Shown: one piece after another, positions 8,017 through 17,561 of the stretch
Layout: each line of letters starts with the position of its first letter
Numbering within the stretch: the stretch's first letter is position 1
Assembly: GCF_000285575.1 (NCBI RefSeq)
Contig: NZ_HE611051.1
Location: 401,758-457,467 of the forward strand
Direction of reading: 5' to 3'
Origin: Clostridium senegalense JC122
Lineage (GTDB): Bacteria > Bacillota > Clostridia > Clostridiales > Clostridiaceae
Length of the DNA: 55,710 nt
The notes under the pieces: model-generated
What the model was told of the DNA's origin: nothing
Database searches by the model: none
Seen by the model: only the letters and a program-made list of their open reading frames with translations
Translations under genes and position numbers: made by a program

Positions 8017-9255
8017 TTATTTTTCTTTAACAAAAGTTCCTTCTTTCATTATTACATCCATTTTATCAACAGATATATTTTTTATATCCTCTAATGGGTT
8101 TCCATCTATTACAAGAAGATCAGCAAATTTTCCTTCTTCTAATGTTCCTGTTATTTTATCTATTCTAAGCATTTCAGCTCCATTTTTAGTAGCAGCCATT
8201 ATTGTCTCCATTGGTGTTAAACCTGCCTTATTTAATGCATACATTTCAGTGATTGCATATTTACCATATGGAGTTAAACTACTACAAAACGAATCTGAAC
8301 CTACTGTAATTCTAATACCTTTTTTATTTGCATTCTGAAGATTATCTATTATACGATTCAATTCTTTTTCTGCAATTGTTGCACCTGGATATTTATCATG
8401 TATTGGTCTATATGGTGGTTCATATACTGTAAACCACTCAAAGAAGAATTGAAGAGTTGGACAGAAAGTAATATCTTTTTCTTTCATTATCTCAAGACAT
8501 TCCTCATTTAATTCTTGTCCATGTATAATTGCAGAAACTCCTGCTTTACAAGAATTTAATGCTCCCTCATATCCTTCTGCATGTGACCAAACTGGTAATC
8601 CTACCATTTTACATTCATCAACAACTGCTTGTATTTCTTCCATACAATAGTGTGAATCTGCTTTAGCATCTAATCTCCATATGCCACCACCTGTTGACCA
8701 TATTTTAATTGCATCTGGATTTTCACGTAATCTTTTTCTTATAGCTTTGCGAAGTTCCCAAGGTCCATCGATACGTTCTGCCCAAGGATGAGAATCGTTG
8801 TTGTAATCTAATGGTAATCTATGTGAATCACCATGTCCTGCTGTTCTACAAAATCCTAATCCTGTAGTTACAACACGTGGTCCTGGTATTATGCCTTCCT
8901 CTATCATATTACGAATATGTATTCCCGAACGTGAGATTTCTCCTACAGATGTTAATCCATGTTCTAATGCTTCACGTGCTTGAGCAACTGCTACTATTGT
9001 TTTTTGTATAGGTGGTTCAAGTACCCAGTCACTATCATTATCAGTTAAGTTTCCACTAAAGTGAAGATGACTATCTATTAATCCTGGCATAATAGTCTTG
9101 CCATTTATCTGTACTTTTTCATAATCATCCTCAATCGTTTTCATTGCTCCTGCATAAACGATTTTCTTGTCTTCAACAAGTACTAGTGAATTTTCTATTG
9201 AATCTTTTCCTGTTCCATCTATTAGCAATCCGCCAACAAATGCAATTTTACTCAT
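8017..9255 (-). CDS. Metal-dependent amidohydrolase (imidazolonepropionase/prolidase-like)
   Basis: A 412-residue amidohydrolase-superfamily enzyme. It has the metal-binding HxH in DSHLHFSG (about residue 60), a candidate bridging Lys in AIKIWSTGG, metal or active-site His in WSHAEG and IIHGQEL, and the catalytic Asp in VGSDSF, then a C-terminal beta-sandwich segment (EGKFADLLVIDGNPLED). ATG at 9255 is chosen because a GGGGGAA site precedes it; a longer frame to 9306 has no such site. The subgroup includes Xaa-Pro and other acyl-amino-acid peptidases and imidazolonepropionase-like proteins, so the substrate is open. The gene stands alone with its own terminator. Confidence 0.8.
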   Translation of the reverse strand: MSKIAFVGGLLIDGTGKDSIENSLVLVEDKKIVYAGAMKTIEDDYEKVQINGKTIMPGLIDSHLHFSGNLTDNDSDWVLEPPIQKTIVAVAQAREALEHGLTSVGEISRSGIHIRNMIEEGIIPGPRVVTTGLGFCRTAGHGDSHRLPLDYNNDSHPWAERIDGPWELRKAIRKRLRENPDAIKIWSTGGGIWRLDAKADSHYCMEEIQAVVDECKMVGLPVWSHAEGYEGALNSCKAGVSAIIHGQELNEECLEIMKEKDITFCPTLQFFFEWFTVYEPPYRPIHDKYPGATIAEKELNRIIDNLQNANKKGIRITVGSDSFCSSLTPYGKYAITEMYALNKAGLTPMETIMAATKNGAEMLRIDKITGTLEEGKFADLLVIDGNPLEDIKNISVDKMDVIMKEGTFVKEK

Positions 9256-9554
9256 AAAAATTCCCCCTAAATTGTATAGGTTTATTTTCTGATGTTTCAA
9301 ATTCATTAATATTAAAATTGTTTAAACCTATGCAAATTTCTAAAATTTTATTAAGCATATAAAAAATAAAATATCAATATTCTAAACAAATAAGTTAGAA
9401 TACTAATCTATTATTTATTTAATTATGCCTTTTATTAAAACATCACTTTTAGTATATATTAATTGGGATTTTTTATCTATATAAAATTTAAACTTTATTA
9501 ACATAAATTTAAATTTTATGTTATATTTTCTTGTTAAATAATTTCTATCAAAAA
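9256..9554. other. AT-rich gap with inverted repeats upstream of the amidohydrolase
   Basis: No gene is visible. It holds TATTCTAA/TTAGAATA (about 9379-9403), a possible operator for the amidohydrolase gene, and an AT-rich palindrome near 9499-9522. Neither is linked to a known regulator. Confidence 0.35.
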
Positions 9555-9591
9555 ACTGTACTAAGTTCTATGTTTTTCAACTTAGTACAGT
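9555..9591 (-). terminator. Terminator of the MFS transporter gene
   Basis: A perfect 13-bp stem ACTGTACTAAGTT / AACTTAGTACAGT with an 11-nt loop, followed on the minus strand by TTTTTT, about 10 nt after the stop codon at 9602. Confidence 0.9.
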
Positions 9592-9601
9592 ATTATTTAA
9601 A

Positions 9602-10756
9602 TTACTTTTTGATTAATATTTTACTATTTTTTATTAAAATATATCCTATTAAAAATACGATACAATTAAGAATTACACATATTATTAAAGCACTATTTAC
9701 AGATATTTTTGCAAAAAAACCGATTATTATATTGCAAATTGCAGCTACTATGTTACCTATCATTGCATAAGCTGATAATATTGTAGCTCTATTAATAGAA
9801 TCTATACTGGCATTTTTTATAGTTTCTGTTAATGGTTGTGTAATTGCAAAAGATCCTTCAATAATAAATATTAATCCTATTGTTATATAAGAAATGTTAT
9901 TAATTATCAATATGCTATTAGCTACAATAATTAATATTATAGCTAAAATATAAGTGTTGTTTCTTCCTATACGTTTTTTCACTACATGTGCTCTAATTGC
10001 TATAAATGTAGCAATTTGCATAATTGCCGCTAATATTCCAAACCACTTCATATCTATTCCACTTCTTATATACAGTGGTTGATTTAAAAATACACAAATA
10101 CTATGAGTAGTTTCCGAAATAACTGCTATTAAAACGATAAAAATCAAAATTTTTTTATTTACTAACGAAAACTTTAAACTTTCTATTATAGTTTCTTTTT
10201 TTTCATCACTCTCAAATTTTACATCTTTTAAAAAAAAGCTTAATAAAAAAGTTACTACATAGGCCATTATTGTAACTAATGCTAATAAATCTAAGGATTT
10301 TTTAACCATTATCCCGCTTAAAAGTGACGATATTAGAAAACCTAATGTAGAGCATCCACTATATCTTCCGAAGGTCTTATCACTATCTTCTTCCTTTATC
10401 GATCCATATAATATTGCACTATCGCATCCTGAAATTCCTGAAATAGCTAACGCAGCTAATATTGCTTCTAACAAAAACATATTAAATGACTTTGCATAAT
10501 AAAAAGCTATTTTTGACAATAAAAATAATCCAAAAGAAATATTTAAAGTCTTTTTATATCCTATTTTATCTCCAATAATACCCCAGGGAATTTCAAAAAA
10601 CATCATAAGCAACACAAATATACTTTCCAAAAAGAATATTTCATTTAATTGAAGCCCTCTATCCAATCTATAAATAGTTGCGAAAGCTCCATAAAACACT
10701 AGACCTTGAAAAAAGGCTATAATATATAATATATATTTATTTTTTAATCCTTTCAT
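9602..10756 (-). CDS. Major facilitator superfamily transporter
   Basis: A 384-residue protein with about 12 hydrophobic helices and an MFS motif A variant GDKIGYKKTL between helices 2 and 3 (about residue 63). A GGAGGG site precedes the ATG at 10756. The overall form resembles drug-efflux or unknown-solute MFS proteins of Firmicutes, and nothing in the sequence names the substrate. It is a single-gene unit with a strong terminator. Its leader (10757-11022) is long and includes a 6-codon ORF with a good ribosome binding site, which could be an attenuation leader of the kind found before some resistance genes; this is speculation. Confidence 0.8.
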   Translation of the reverse strand: MKGLKNKYILYIIAFFQGLVFYGAFATIYRLDRGLQLNEIFFLESIFVLLMMFFEIPWGIIGDKIGYKKTLNISFGLFLLSKIAFYYAKSFNMFLLEAILAALAISGISGCDSAILYGSIKEEDSDKTFGRYSGCSTLGFLISSLLSGIMVKKSLDLLALVTIMAYVVTFLLSFFLKDVKFESDEKKETIIESLKFSLVNKKILIFIVLIAVISETTHSICVFLNQPLYIRSGIDMKWFGILAAIMQIATFIAIRAHVVKKRIGRNNTYILAIILIIVANSILIINNISYITIGLIFIIEGSFAITQPLTETIKNASIDSINRATILSAYAMIGNIVAAICNIIIGFFAKISVNSALIICVILNCIVFLIGYILIKNSKILIKK

Positions 10757-11241
10757 AATCGCCCTCCATTATTCTAAACACTTAGGATTCCAAGTTTCGT
10801 TTTTAATTTATCTAATATAAATAAAATTATTTTTATTAACAAATCAAATTTTAAACTTATATTCCTATATTTATTTGCATAACAAATAAACCTAAAAACC
10901 TAGGTTCTTTTAAAATTCACATCACAAAATTATACTTCTGTAATGCTATTTAACTTGTTAGTACAAATCAATGTTTAGATGCGACCATAAAGGCATTCCC
11001 CTTTCAATTGTATATTCAAGTAAATTATACCATAATATCCAATATAGTTTTTAATAATATTTTATTAATTTCTTTTTATATACTTACATTAAGTTAATTA
11101 TTAAAAATTTAATTTTTTAGTAACATTGTGAACTGTATATTAATATATTACTAAGAGAAAGATAGTATTTTAATGAAAATTTATACATTTGAACTTTTTT
11201 ATGTTGTTTTATAAATTTAAATTTATTAGGAGTTGAGCATT
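10757..11241. other. Divergent 485-nt intergenic region with a long MFS leader and a 6-codon ORF
   Basis: On the minus strand an extended -10 TGGTATAAT (around 11024-11032) precedes AAAGGGG and a six-codon ORF MVASKH (10988-10968). A small AACCTA/TAGGTT hairpin follows near 10890-10907. On the plus strand it contains the untranslated leader of the lipoprotein gene. No riboswitch class is recognised. Confidence 0.4.
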
Positions 11242-11991
11242 TTGAAAAAATTAATTTGTATTCTAATTTCTCTATGTACTATTACTTTTATTGGGTGTTC
11301 TAATAATTCTAACGAAAATTTAAAACCTAAGGACACTTCTAAGGCTGTCAATTTGCAAACAAAAAAAGATTCATCTAAAAAAGATGTCAGTAATTCTACA
11401 AATAAAAAAGAAGCAATTCCATCTAAAGATGCTTCTAAATCAAATGATAGTTCAAAAGATGTAGAAACTATAGTTAACAATCTTTCAAAAGAAGATGATG
11501 CTAATAATGAAAATGCATCTAATTCAGAAAAAGTAAATCCTGAAACTGTTAAAGAAAGTCCTTCTATTTCTGAATCTGAAATCATGAATCTTATAAATAA
11601 TGGTGAACAAGCTTTAAGGTCCATATTTAAAGGCTCTGCCTATTATTCCAAAAACATTATAATTAAAAATGATGTTTATTATGGTGAAGTTACTGATTTT
11701 AGTTCAAGAGAGGAAATGGCCGATTCTTTAAAACCATATTTCACTAATGAAGCTATAAATTCACTTTTAGATAAGTATTTAATAACCGAAAATGGGAAAT
11801 TGTATTTTACTATAGGAGATGCTGGTAGACGTGTTAACTATGCTGATTCTCAAAGAAATATTGAATACAATGAAAATCAAATAACTGTAACTTTTTCTCG
11901 TGTATATTCTGAAAATGACATAGGCAAAGAAGTAAAAACTCTTCAACTTATTGATGGCAAATGGTTATTTACAAACTTTTGGTATGTTTAA
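11242..11991 (+). CDS. IseA-like DL-endopeptidase inhibitor lipoprotein
   Basis: A lipoprotein of 249 residues beginning at TTG 11242, 9 nt after an AGGAG site (an in-frame TTG at 11233 is too close to that site). The signal peptide MKKLICILISLCTITFIGC ends in a lipobox with the lipidated Cys at about residue 19. A low-complexity Ser/Lys/Asp/Asn linker follows (about 20-110). The folded C-terminal domain (about 110-249: NGEQALRSIFKGSAYY, MADSLKPYFTNEAINSLLDKY, TVTFSRVY, DGKWLFTNF) resembles the IseA/YoeB family, which inhibits cell-wall DL-endopeptidases in Bacillus. The family call is from pattern memory and moderately sure; the surface lipoprotein call is firm. Confidence 0.6.
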   Translation: MKKLICILISLCTITFIGCSNNSNENLKPKDTSKAVNLQTKKDSSKKDVSNSTNKKEAIPSKDASKSNDSSKDVETIVNNLSKEDDANNENASNSEKVNPETVKESPSISESEIMNLINNGEQALRSIFKGSAYYSKNIIIKNDVYYGEVTDFSSREEMADSLKPYFTNEAINSLLDKYLITENGKLYFTIGDAGRRVNYADSQRNIEYNENQITVTFSRVYSENDIGKEVKTLQLIDGKWLFTNFWYV

Positions 11992-12058
11992 TATAATTTA
12001 TATAAGAGAATACCCTTTATGTTCTTTTATTTTTAACCAAAATTTTTTTAATTATTAT

Positions 12059-12083
12059 GCTAAGTTTTCAACTTAGCTTTTTT
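12059..12083 (+). terminator. Terminator of the IseA-like gene
   Basis: GCTAAGTT-3-AACTTAGC followed by a T-run, 70 nt downstream of the stop codon. Confidence 0.88.
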
Positions 12084-12160
12084 GTATTTTCAAATTTGTT
12101 ATAATGTGCTGCTTTTAGTGATATACTTATTATATAAGTTTAATATTATTGGAGTAGAAA

Positions 12161-12904
12161 ATGAATTATATAATTTTTGATTTAGAATTTAATCAAATCA
12201 CAAATACTAGCAAAAATGATTTAAAATCTAATACTGACTGCCCTTTTGAAATAATTCAAATTGGAGCAGTAAAATTAGATAAAAACTTTAATTTAATTGA
12301 TAGGTTTAATTCTTTTATAAAACCACAAATATACTCTGAACTTAATCCTATTATTGAAAAATTAACTTCTATAAATATTAATATTTTAAATAATGGTGAT
12401 AATTTTGAAGATGTTTATAATTCTTTTACTAATTTTGTTTCTTCTAATGATATCTTTGTTGTTTGGGGAGCTTGTGATATGAAAGAATTATTTAGAAATG
12501 CCAAACATTATAATTTAGATGATTCATTATTACCTAAAAAATTTATTGATATTCAGAAATATGCATCTAAATACTTTAATTATAAAAAAGGTAAAGTTAT
12601 AGGACTAAGTACAGCTATAGATTTACTATCTATTTCTGTTGATGGGAATTTTCATAATGCTTTAAATGATGCTTTATACACATCAGAAATATTTAAAAAA
12701 TTATATAAAAATGATATTATCCCAACCATATATGAGATTACTAAAAGTACTAGTCGAAAGACTAATAGTACTTCCAAGGTTGATTTAGAAGGATTACTTA
12801 ATCAATTTGAAAAAATGCTTAATAGAAAAATTACTAAAGAAGAAAAATATATAATTAAAACTGCATATTTTATGGGCAAAACTAATCAATTTAATGTTGA
12901 TTAG
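12161..12904 (+). CDS. DEDDh 3'-5' exonuclease, DnaQ/KapD-like
   Basis: A 247-residue exonuclease-fold protein. ExoI motif IIFDLEFNQ (Asp and Glu at about residues 7 and 9) gives two catalytic acids, the ExoII region includes VVWGACDMKELF, and ExoIII is FHNALNDALYTSEIF with the HxxxxD of the DEDDh class. It has no polymerase or helicase domain. Relatives act as proofreading-type or KapD-like (sporulation-inhibitor) exonucleases; the role here is unknown. ATG at 12161 follows a TTGGAG-like site. The C-terminal 60 residues are polar and may be a short helical extension. Confidence 0.8.
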   Translation: MNYIIFDLEFNQITNTSKNDLKSNTDCPFEIIQIGAVKLDKNFNLIDRFNSFIKPQIYSELNPIIEKLTSININILNNGDNFEDVYNSFTNFVSSNDIFVVWGACDMKELFRNAKHYNLDDSLLPKKFIDIQKYASKYFNYKKGKVIGLSTAIDLLSISVDGNFHNALNDALYTSEIFKKLYKNDIIPTIYEITKSTSRKTNSTSKVDLEGLLNQFEKMLNRKITKEEKYIIKTAYFMGKTNQFNVD

Positions 12905-12905
12905 T

Positions 12906-12947
12906 AATAAAAGCTATGAAATTTATATAAATTTCATAGCTTTTATT
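12906..12947. terminator. Bidirectional terminator, near-perfect 19-bp palindrome
   Basis: AATAAAAGCTATGAAATTT pairs fully with its reverse complement at 12929-12947 across a 4-nt loop. It lies between convergent genes (exonuclease and epimerase) and has A/T tracts on both sides. Confidence 0.93.
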
Positions 12948-12962
12948 CTATACTCAAATAAC

Positions 12963-14069
12963 TTATTCTTGTTTAAATCTTTCTATTATATAGTCAACTA
13001 TATATTTACTAGCATTACCATCTCCATATGGATTATTAGCCTTTGCCATTTTATTATATTTTTCTTCGTTATCTAATAATTCTTTAGTTAAATTATAAAT
13101 ATTTTTTTCTTTTGTTCCTGCTAATTTTAACGTTCCTGCTAATATCCCCTCAGGTCTTTCTGTAGTATCTCTTAAAACTAAAACAGGCTTTCCAAGTGAT
13201 GGTGCTTCCTCTTGAATTCCACCACTATCAGTCATTATTATATATGCTTTATTTAAAAAATTATGAAAATCCAATACTTCTAAAGGTTCAATAAGATGTA
13301 CCTTTTGATTATTCCCTAAAACTTCATTAGCAATTTCTCTTACAATAGGATTCAAATGCACAGGATAAACCACTTGAACGTCATCAAACTCATCAACAAT
13401 TCTTTTTATAGCCTTAAACATATTTTTCATAGGTTCTCCTAAATTTTCCCTCCTATGAGCAGTTAAAAGAATCATTCTGTCACTTCCAATTTTATTAAAT
13501 ATAGGATGATAGTATTCATTGTTTACCGTTGTTTTTAAAGCATCTATAGCTGTATTTCCTGTGACATATATGTTTTCTTCTTTTTTTCCTTCTTTAATTA
13601 AATTTTTCTTAGATATTTCAGTAGGTGCAAAATGCATATCTGCTATTATGCCTGTAACCTGTCTATTTACTTCTTCTGGGAATGGAGAATACTTATCATA
13701 AGTCCTTAGTCCTGCCTCTACATGACCAACTGCAACCTGATTATAAAAAGCTGCTAAGCTACCAGATAGAGTTGTTGTTGTATCTCCATGAACTAAAACT
13801 ATATCAGGTTTAACCTCTTTTATAACGTCATTTAACTTTTGTAGTGCATTTGTTGTTATATCAACTAATGTTTGACCTTTTTTCATTATATTTAAATCAT
13901 AATCTGGATTTATATCAAATGCAGTTAATACCTGGTCCAACATTTCTCTATGCTGTGCAGTAACACAAACAACACTTTTAACATTTTCCCTACTATTTAA
14001 TTCTTTTACTAAAGGTGCCATTTTTATTGCTTCCGGTCTTGTCCCAAACACAGTCATTACCTTTATCAT
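12963..14069 (-). CDS. wecB: UDP-N-acetylglucosamine 2-epimerase (non-hydrolysing)
   Basis: A 368-residue WecB/MnaA epimerase that interconverts UDP-GlcNAc and UDP-ManNAc, a precursor for teichoic acid linkage units or other surface polysaccharide. Visible family motifs: TVFGTRPEAIKMAPLV at the N-terminus, VVCVTAQHREMLDQVL, VHGDTTTTLSG, GHVEAGLRTYDKYSPFPEE, LLTAHRRENLG and the UDP-binding region TDSGGIQEEAPSLGKPVLVLRDTTERPEG. The length is normal (about 370). ATG at 14069 follows AAGGAGG. It is transcribed alone and ends at a shared strong terminator. Confidence 0.95.
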   Translation of the reverse strand: MIKVMTVFGTRPEAIKMAPLVKELNSRENVKSVVCVTAQHREMLDQVLTAFDINPDYDLNIMKKGQTLVDITTNALQKLNDVIKEVKPDIVLVHGDTTTTLSGSLAAFYNQVAVGHVEAGLRTYDKYSPFPEEVNRQVTGIIADMHFAPTEISKKNLIKEGKKEENIYVTGNTAIDALKTTVNNEYYHPIFNKIGSDRMILLTAHRRENLGEPMKNMFKAIKRIVDEFDDVQVVYPVHLNPIVREIANEVLGNNQKVHLIEPLEVLDFHNFLNKAYIIMTDSGGIQEEAPSLGKPVLVLRDTTERPEGILAGTLKLAGTKEKNIYNLTKELLDNEEKYNKMAKANNPYGDGNASKYIVDYIIERFKQE

Positions 14070-14259
14070 TACATTTCCTCCTTAAATCAATACACTTTTA
14101 ATAGTAACCTTATACTCTATCCATTATACCTGCTTATATTATCATACTTAATATTATTTTTTATATAATAATTTTACAGTATATATTATCCTTTGTATCT
14201 ATTATACTTAAAAACTCTTTTTTTACACAAATTTGTACACATTACTAATTTTAATATAT

Positions 14260-14298
14260 AAAAATAGGAAATTTAACATAATTAAATTTCCTATTTTT
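14260..14298 (-). terminator. Terminator of the symporter gene
   Basis: A 16-bp stem (AAAAATAGGAAATTTA and its complement) with a 7-nt loop, about 10 nt after the stop codon at 14309. Confidence 0.88.
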
Positions 14299-14308
14299 TT
14301 GAAATATT

Positions 14309-15535
14309 TTATTTATCATCTATAAATTTTGATATTAGCATGGTACAAACTGTATTCCCTGCTGAATTTATAAGTGTAGCAGGAGCATCAATAATTGTTG
14401 CTATAACAAGCATAATAGCTAATCCTTCTGGTGGAAATCCAAATATACTTAGAATAAGCATTTCACCAATTGCTCCACCACCTGGAACTGCACCTACTAC
14501 AGCACCAATTAGAAGACCAACAATTAAAATTGTAAATAATGTACCAAAATCATCAGTACTTCTTCCAAATATCCCAAATAAAAACATTATCTTAAATATA
14601 CCACCTACTACAGAGCCGTCTTTGTGTATATTGACACCTAATGGCATAATAATATTAGCAAGAGTATCTGAAACCCCCATCTTTTTTGCCGCTCTAATAT
14701 TAGCAGGAATACAAGCTGCACTTGAACAAGTAGCAATTGCTGTAATTGATGGTTCTGCTGCATTTTTCCAAAATAATTTTATTCCTTTTTTTCTATCTGC
14801 TACATAAGCATAAAAAGTAAAAAATCCAAAATAATATATAATTGTTATAGCTAAATATAATACAAATACCTTAGCATAACCCTGTAAAATTTGACTGCCT
14901 AATTGTCCTATAACTGAGGCAAAGTAAGCTCCTAATCCAATTGGAGCATAATACATTATTAAACTCATCATTTTCATTGTTACTGCTGCTCCACTATTTA
15001 AAAATGAAGCAAAAGGTTTACCATCTTCTTTAGATAACATTGTAGCAAATCCAATTAACATAGAAAATATTATTAATGCAAGAAGATTACTTCTTGATAA
15101 TAACTCTGAAAAATCTTTTACAGTTATACTAGAAACAATTTTTTCAAATATACCAACATGTTCAGTCGCATTACCTTCAAAATTACTCATAATCTCTTTA
15201 AATATAGATGGATCTAATCCTTTAGTTGGATCAAATAACTTAAAACTTACAACACCTATAATACCTGCAATAGTAGCAGTAATAGCAAAAACTACTATAG
15301 TCGTTCCTAAAATCTTACCTAGTTTTTTAGAATTATCCATATTCGCAATAGCAGAGGATATACTAAAAAACACTATCGGTACTAATAATGAAAATATTAA
15401 ATTTAAAAATAAATTTCCAAAAGGCTCAAAAACTATAGCTTTTTCTCCCATCGTTAATCCTATAATTCCACCAATAAAAATTGATGCAAGTAAAATTAAT
15501 GATGACTTATAATTTTTTAAAAATTTCACTCTCAT
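14309..15535 (-). CDS. Dicarboxylate/amino acid:cation symporter (DAACS family)
   Basis: A 408-residue membrane symporter of the GltP/DctA/SstT group. It shows an SLLVPIVFFSISSAIA helix near residue 50, a serine-rich reentrant-loop segment (ATCSSAACIPANIRAA), the PLGVNIHKDGSVVGG stretch that replaces the NMDGT-like cation-binding motif of classical members, and a final substrate-site helix (DAPATLINSAGNTVCT). Members take up glutamate, aspartate, succinate, serine or related solutes with Na+ or H+. The altered NMDGT motif puts this copy in a less-studied branch, so the substrate is open. ATG at 15535 follows AAAGGTAAG. It forms a single-gene unit with an inverted repeat at its promoter. Confidence 0.85.
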   Translation of the reverse strand: MRVKFLKNYKSSLILLASIFIGGIIGLTMGEKAIVFEPFGNLFLNLIFSLLVPIVFFSISSAIANMDNSKKLGKILGTTIVVFAITATIAGIIGVVSFKLFDPTKGLDPSIFKEIMSNFEGNATEHVGIFEKIVSSITVKDFSELLSRSNLLALIIFSMLIGFATMLSKEDGKPFASFLNSGAAVTMKMMSLIMYYAPIGLGAYFASVIGQLGSQILQGYAKVFVLYLAITIIYYFGFFTFYAYVADRKKGIKLFWKNAAEPSITAIATCSSAACIPANIRAAKKMGVSDTLANIIMPLGVNIHKDGSVVGGIFKIMFLFGIFGRSTDDFGTLFTILIVGLLIGAVVGAVPGGGAIGEMLILSIFGFPPEGLAIMLVIATIIDAPATLINSAGNTVCTMLISKFIDDK

Positions 15536-15593
15536 CTTACCTTTCTACATGTTTATTAAATAAACTCATAAACACTCAATTCAAACCCCTTTT

Positions 15594-15640
15594 TATTATA
15601 CAAGTTACAGTCAAACTTGAAAATACATTAATGTAACTTG
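15594..15640 (-). promoter_or_regulatory. Symporter promoter region with CAAGTTAC inverted repeat
   Basis: TATAAT (15599-15594, minus strand) lies next to CAAGTTAC (15601-15608) / GTAACTTG (15633-15640), centred three helical turns apart, with a third partial copy CAAACTTG between. The placement over the -35 zone suggests a repressor site. No regulator is identified. Confidence 0.4.
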
Positions 15641-15824
15641 GTATATTTTGTATAAAATTAAGCTTTAATTTATAATATTATAAATATAAAAATAATTTAC
15701 AAATCTAATTGTTATTTAAAAAAATGCTTAAAAATGATAATTAATTTACCATCCCTAAGCATTGATTTCATAAATTATAATTTAAACATAAATAAATTGA
15801 AGTTTAAGTTTTCATACTTATTTA
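15641..15824. other. AT-rich gap between the symporter promoter and adeC
   Basis: No gene seen. No convincing terminator for adeC was found here; a weak AATGCTTA/TAAGCATT pair at about 15723-15762 is the best candidate. Confidence 0.4.
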
Positions 15825-17561
15825 CTACTGTGCAACATCTATAAATTTAAATTCTTTTACATCAAATAAACCTTTATCTGTTATTTTTAAATTTGGTATT
15901 ACTGGTAACGATAAAAATGATAATGTTAAAAATGGATTAAAATCTATATCTGGTGCAATTTTTTCTACTGCTTTATGTAAATTATTTAAATCCCTAACTA
16001 CATCTTCACTACTTCTTTTTGTTATTAATCCACCTATTTCTAATTGTATAGATGCTAATACCTTATTATTATGTACAACTATTATTCCTCCACCTATTTT
16101 CTCAAGTTCTTTAGTTGCAAATAATATATCCTCATCATTACACCCTGCTACAATCATATTATGAGAATCATGTGCTATAGTAGTGGCTATGGCTCCTTTT
16201 TGTATTTTTAATCCATTTATTATACCTAACCCAACATTTCCCATTCCTTTATGTCTTTCTATTACTGCTATCTTCAATAAATCCTTAGTTATATCACTTT
16301 CAAACTTCTCTTTATTTGTTAATTCACTTTTATTTATTTTCAAATGATTACTCTCTAATTTATTTGGTATAAGACCTATGACATTTATATGGTTTTTATT
16401 TTTTAAATCTATGGAGAAACTTTTTAAATCTAAATATGGTAATTTAACACTATTATATTCATTAAAATTATAAGTTTTATTTTTTAAGTCCCAAACTATT
16501 TCATTATCCTTTAAAACAACTTTCCCATTTTTATATACCATATCGATTGAGAAATTATTTAAATCATTTAAAATTAAAAAATCTGCTATATATCCTGGTG
16601 CTATTGCCCCTTTATTTTTTAACTTATAACATTCAGCAGTATTTAAAGTAGCCATCTGTATAGCTGTTTCTGGTTTTAATCCATATTCTATAGCCATCCT
16701 TATAGAATGATCTATGCTTCCATTTTTCATCAAATCATCTATATGTTTATCATCTGTACACAAACATACTCTTCTAGAATTTGATATACTTGTTGCTTTT
16801 ATTAACTCTTTTAGGTTTTTTGCAACTGTACCTTCTCTTATTAAAACATACATTCCTCTTCTAAGTCTTTCAATAACTTCTTTTGCATTATGACACTCAT
16901 GATCCGTTGTTATACCTGCAGTACTATATGCATTTATCATATACTCATCAAATCCTGCACCATGACCATCTATTACTAAATTTCTCTCTTTTGCATCATA
17001 TATTTTGTTAATCATTGAATCTTCACAATTAAATACAGCTGGACTATTCATAACTTCGGCCAAACCTAAAACATTATCTTTTTTATATAAAGGTAATAAA
17101 TCTTCACTTTCTAAAACTGCCCCTGAACTTTCAAATCCCGTAGCAGGAACACAAGAAGATAACATAAAATAATAGTCTAATGGTAAATCATCACTCAATT
17201 CCATCATAAGTTCTATGCCCTTACATCCTAAAACATTTGCTATTTCATGAGGATCTGTAACCATTGATGTTATTCCATGCTTAATTGCAGCCTTGTAATA
17301 TTCATTTGGAGTTGTTAATGACGACTCTATATGTGCATGTCCATCTATAAGTCCTGGACATATATATTTTCCAGTTCCATCTATTATTTCTTTTCCATCA
17401 TATTCTCCAAGACCAACTATATATCCATCTCTAATCGCTACATCACATATAAATGTATCATTTTGAAATACATCAACTACTGTTATATTCTTTATTACTA
17501 AATCACTTAACTCTTTATTTATTGAGCTTCGAATTTGTCCTTTTAATATTTCTTTTTTCAT
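15825..17561 (-). CDS. adeC: Adenine deaminase
   Basis: A 578-residue adenine deaminase that converts adenine to hypoxanthine and ammonia for purine salvage. The metal-binding motif GLIDGHAHIESS (about residue 75) with following MVTDPHEIANVLG, the second half of the site in VIDGHGAGFDEY and CLCTDDKHIDDL, and the C-terminal AdeC domain (TIAHDSHNMIVAGCND) are all present. The length is typical (570-600). ATG at 17561 follows an AAGGTGG site. A guanine-class riboswitch aptamer lies at 17783-17851 in the leader, so the enzyme is probably controlled by guanine or hypoxanthine. Two surface nucleotidases follow upstream on the same strand, pointing to a purine scavenging locus. Confidence 0.94.
   Translation of the reverse strand: MKKEILKGQIRSSINKELSDLVIKNITVVDVFQNDTFICDVAIRDGYIVGLGEYDGKEIIDGTGKYICPGLIDGHAHIESSLTTPNEYYKAAIKHGITSMVTDPHEIANVLGCKGIELMMELSDDLPLDYYFMLSSCVPATGFESSGAVLESEDLLPLYKKDNVLGLAEVMNSPAVFNCEDSMINKIYDAKERNLVIDGHGAGFDEYMINAYSTAGITTDHECHNAKEVIERLRRGMYVLIREGTVAKNLKELIKATSISNSRRVCLCTDDKHIDDLMKNGSIDHSIRMAIEYGLKPETAIQMATLNTAECYKLKNKGAIAPGYIADFLILNDLNNFSIDMVYKNGKVVLKDNEIVWDLKNKTYNFNEYNSVKLPYLDLKSFSIDLKNKNHINVIGLIPNKLESNHLKINKSELTNKEKFESDITKDLLKIAVIERHKGMGNVGLGIINGLKIQKGAIATTIAHDSHNMIVAGCNDEDILFATKELEKIGGGIIVVHNNKVLASIQLEIGGLITKRSSEDVVRDLNNLHKAVEKIAPDIDFNPFLTLSFLSLPVIPNLKITDKGLFDVKEFKFIDVAQ

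Noticed and set aside
11226-11624. Minus-strand frame opposite the IseA-like gene
   Set aside because: Shadow of the low-complexity linker; the plus-strand gene has signal peptide, lipobox and ribosome binding site.
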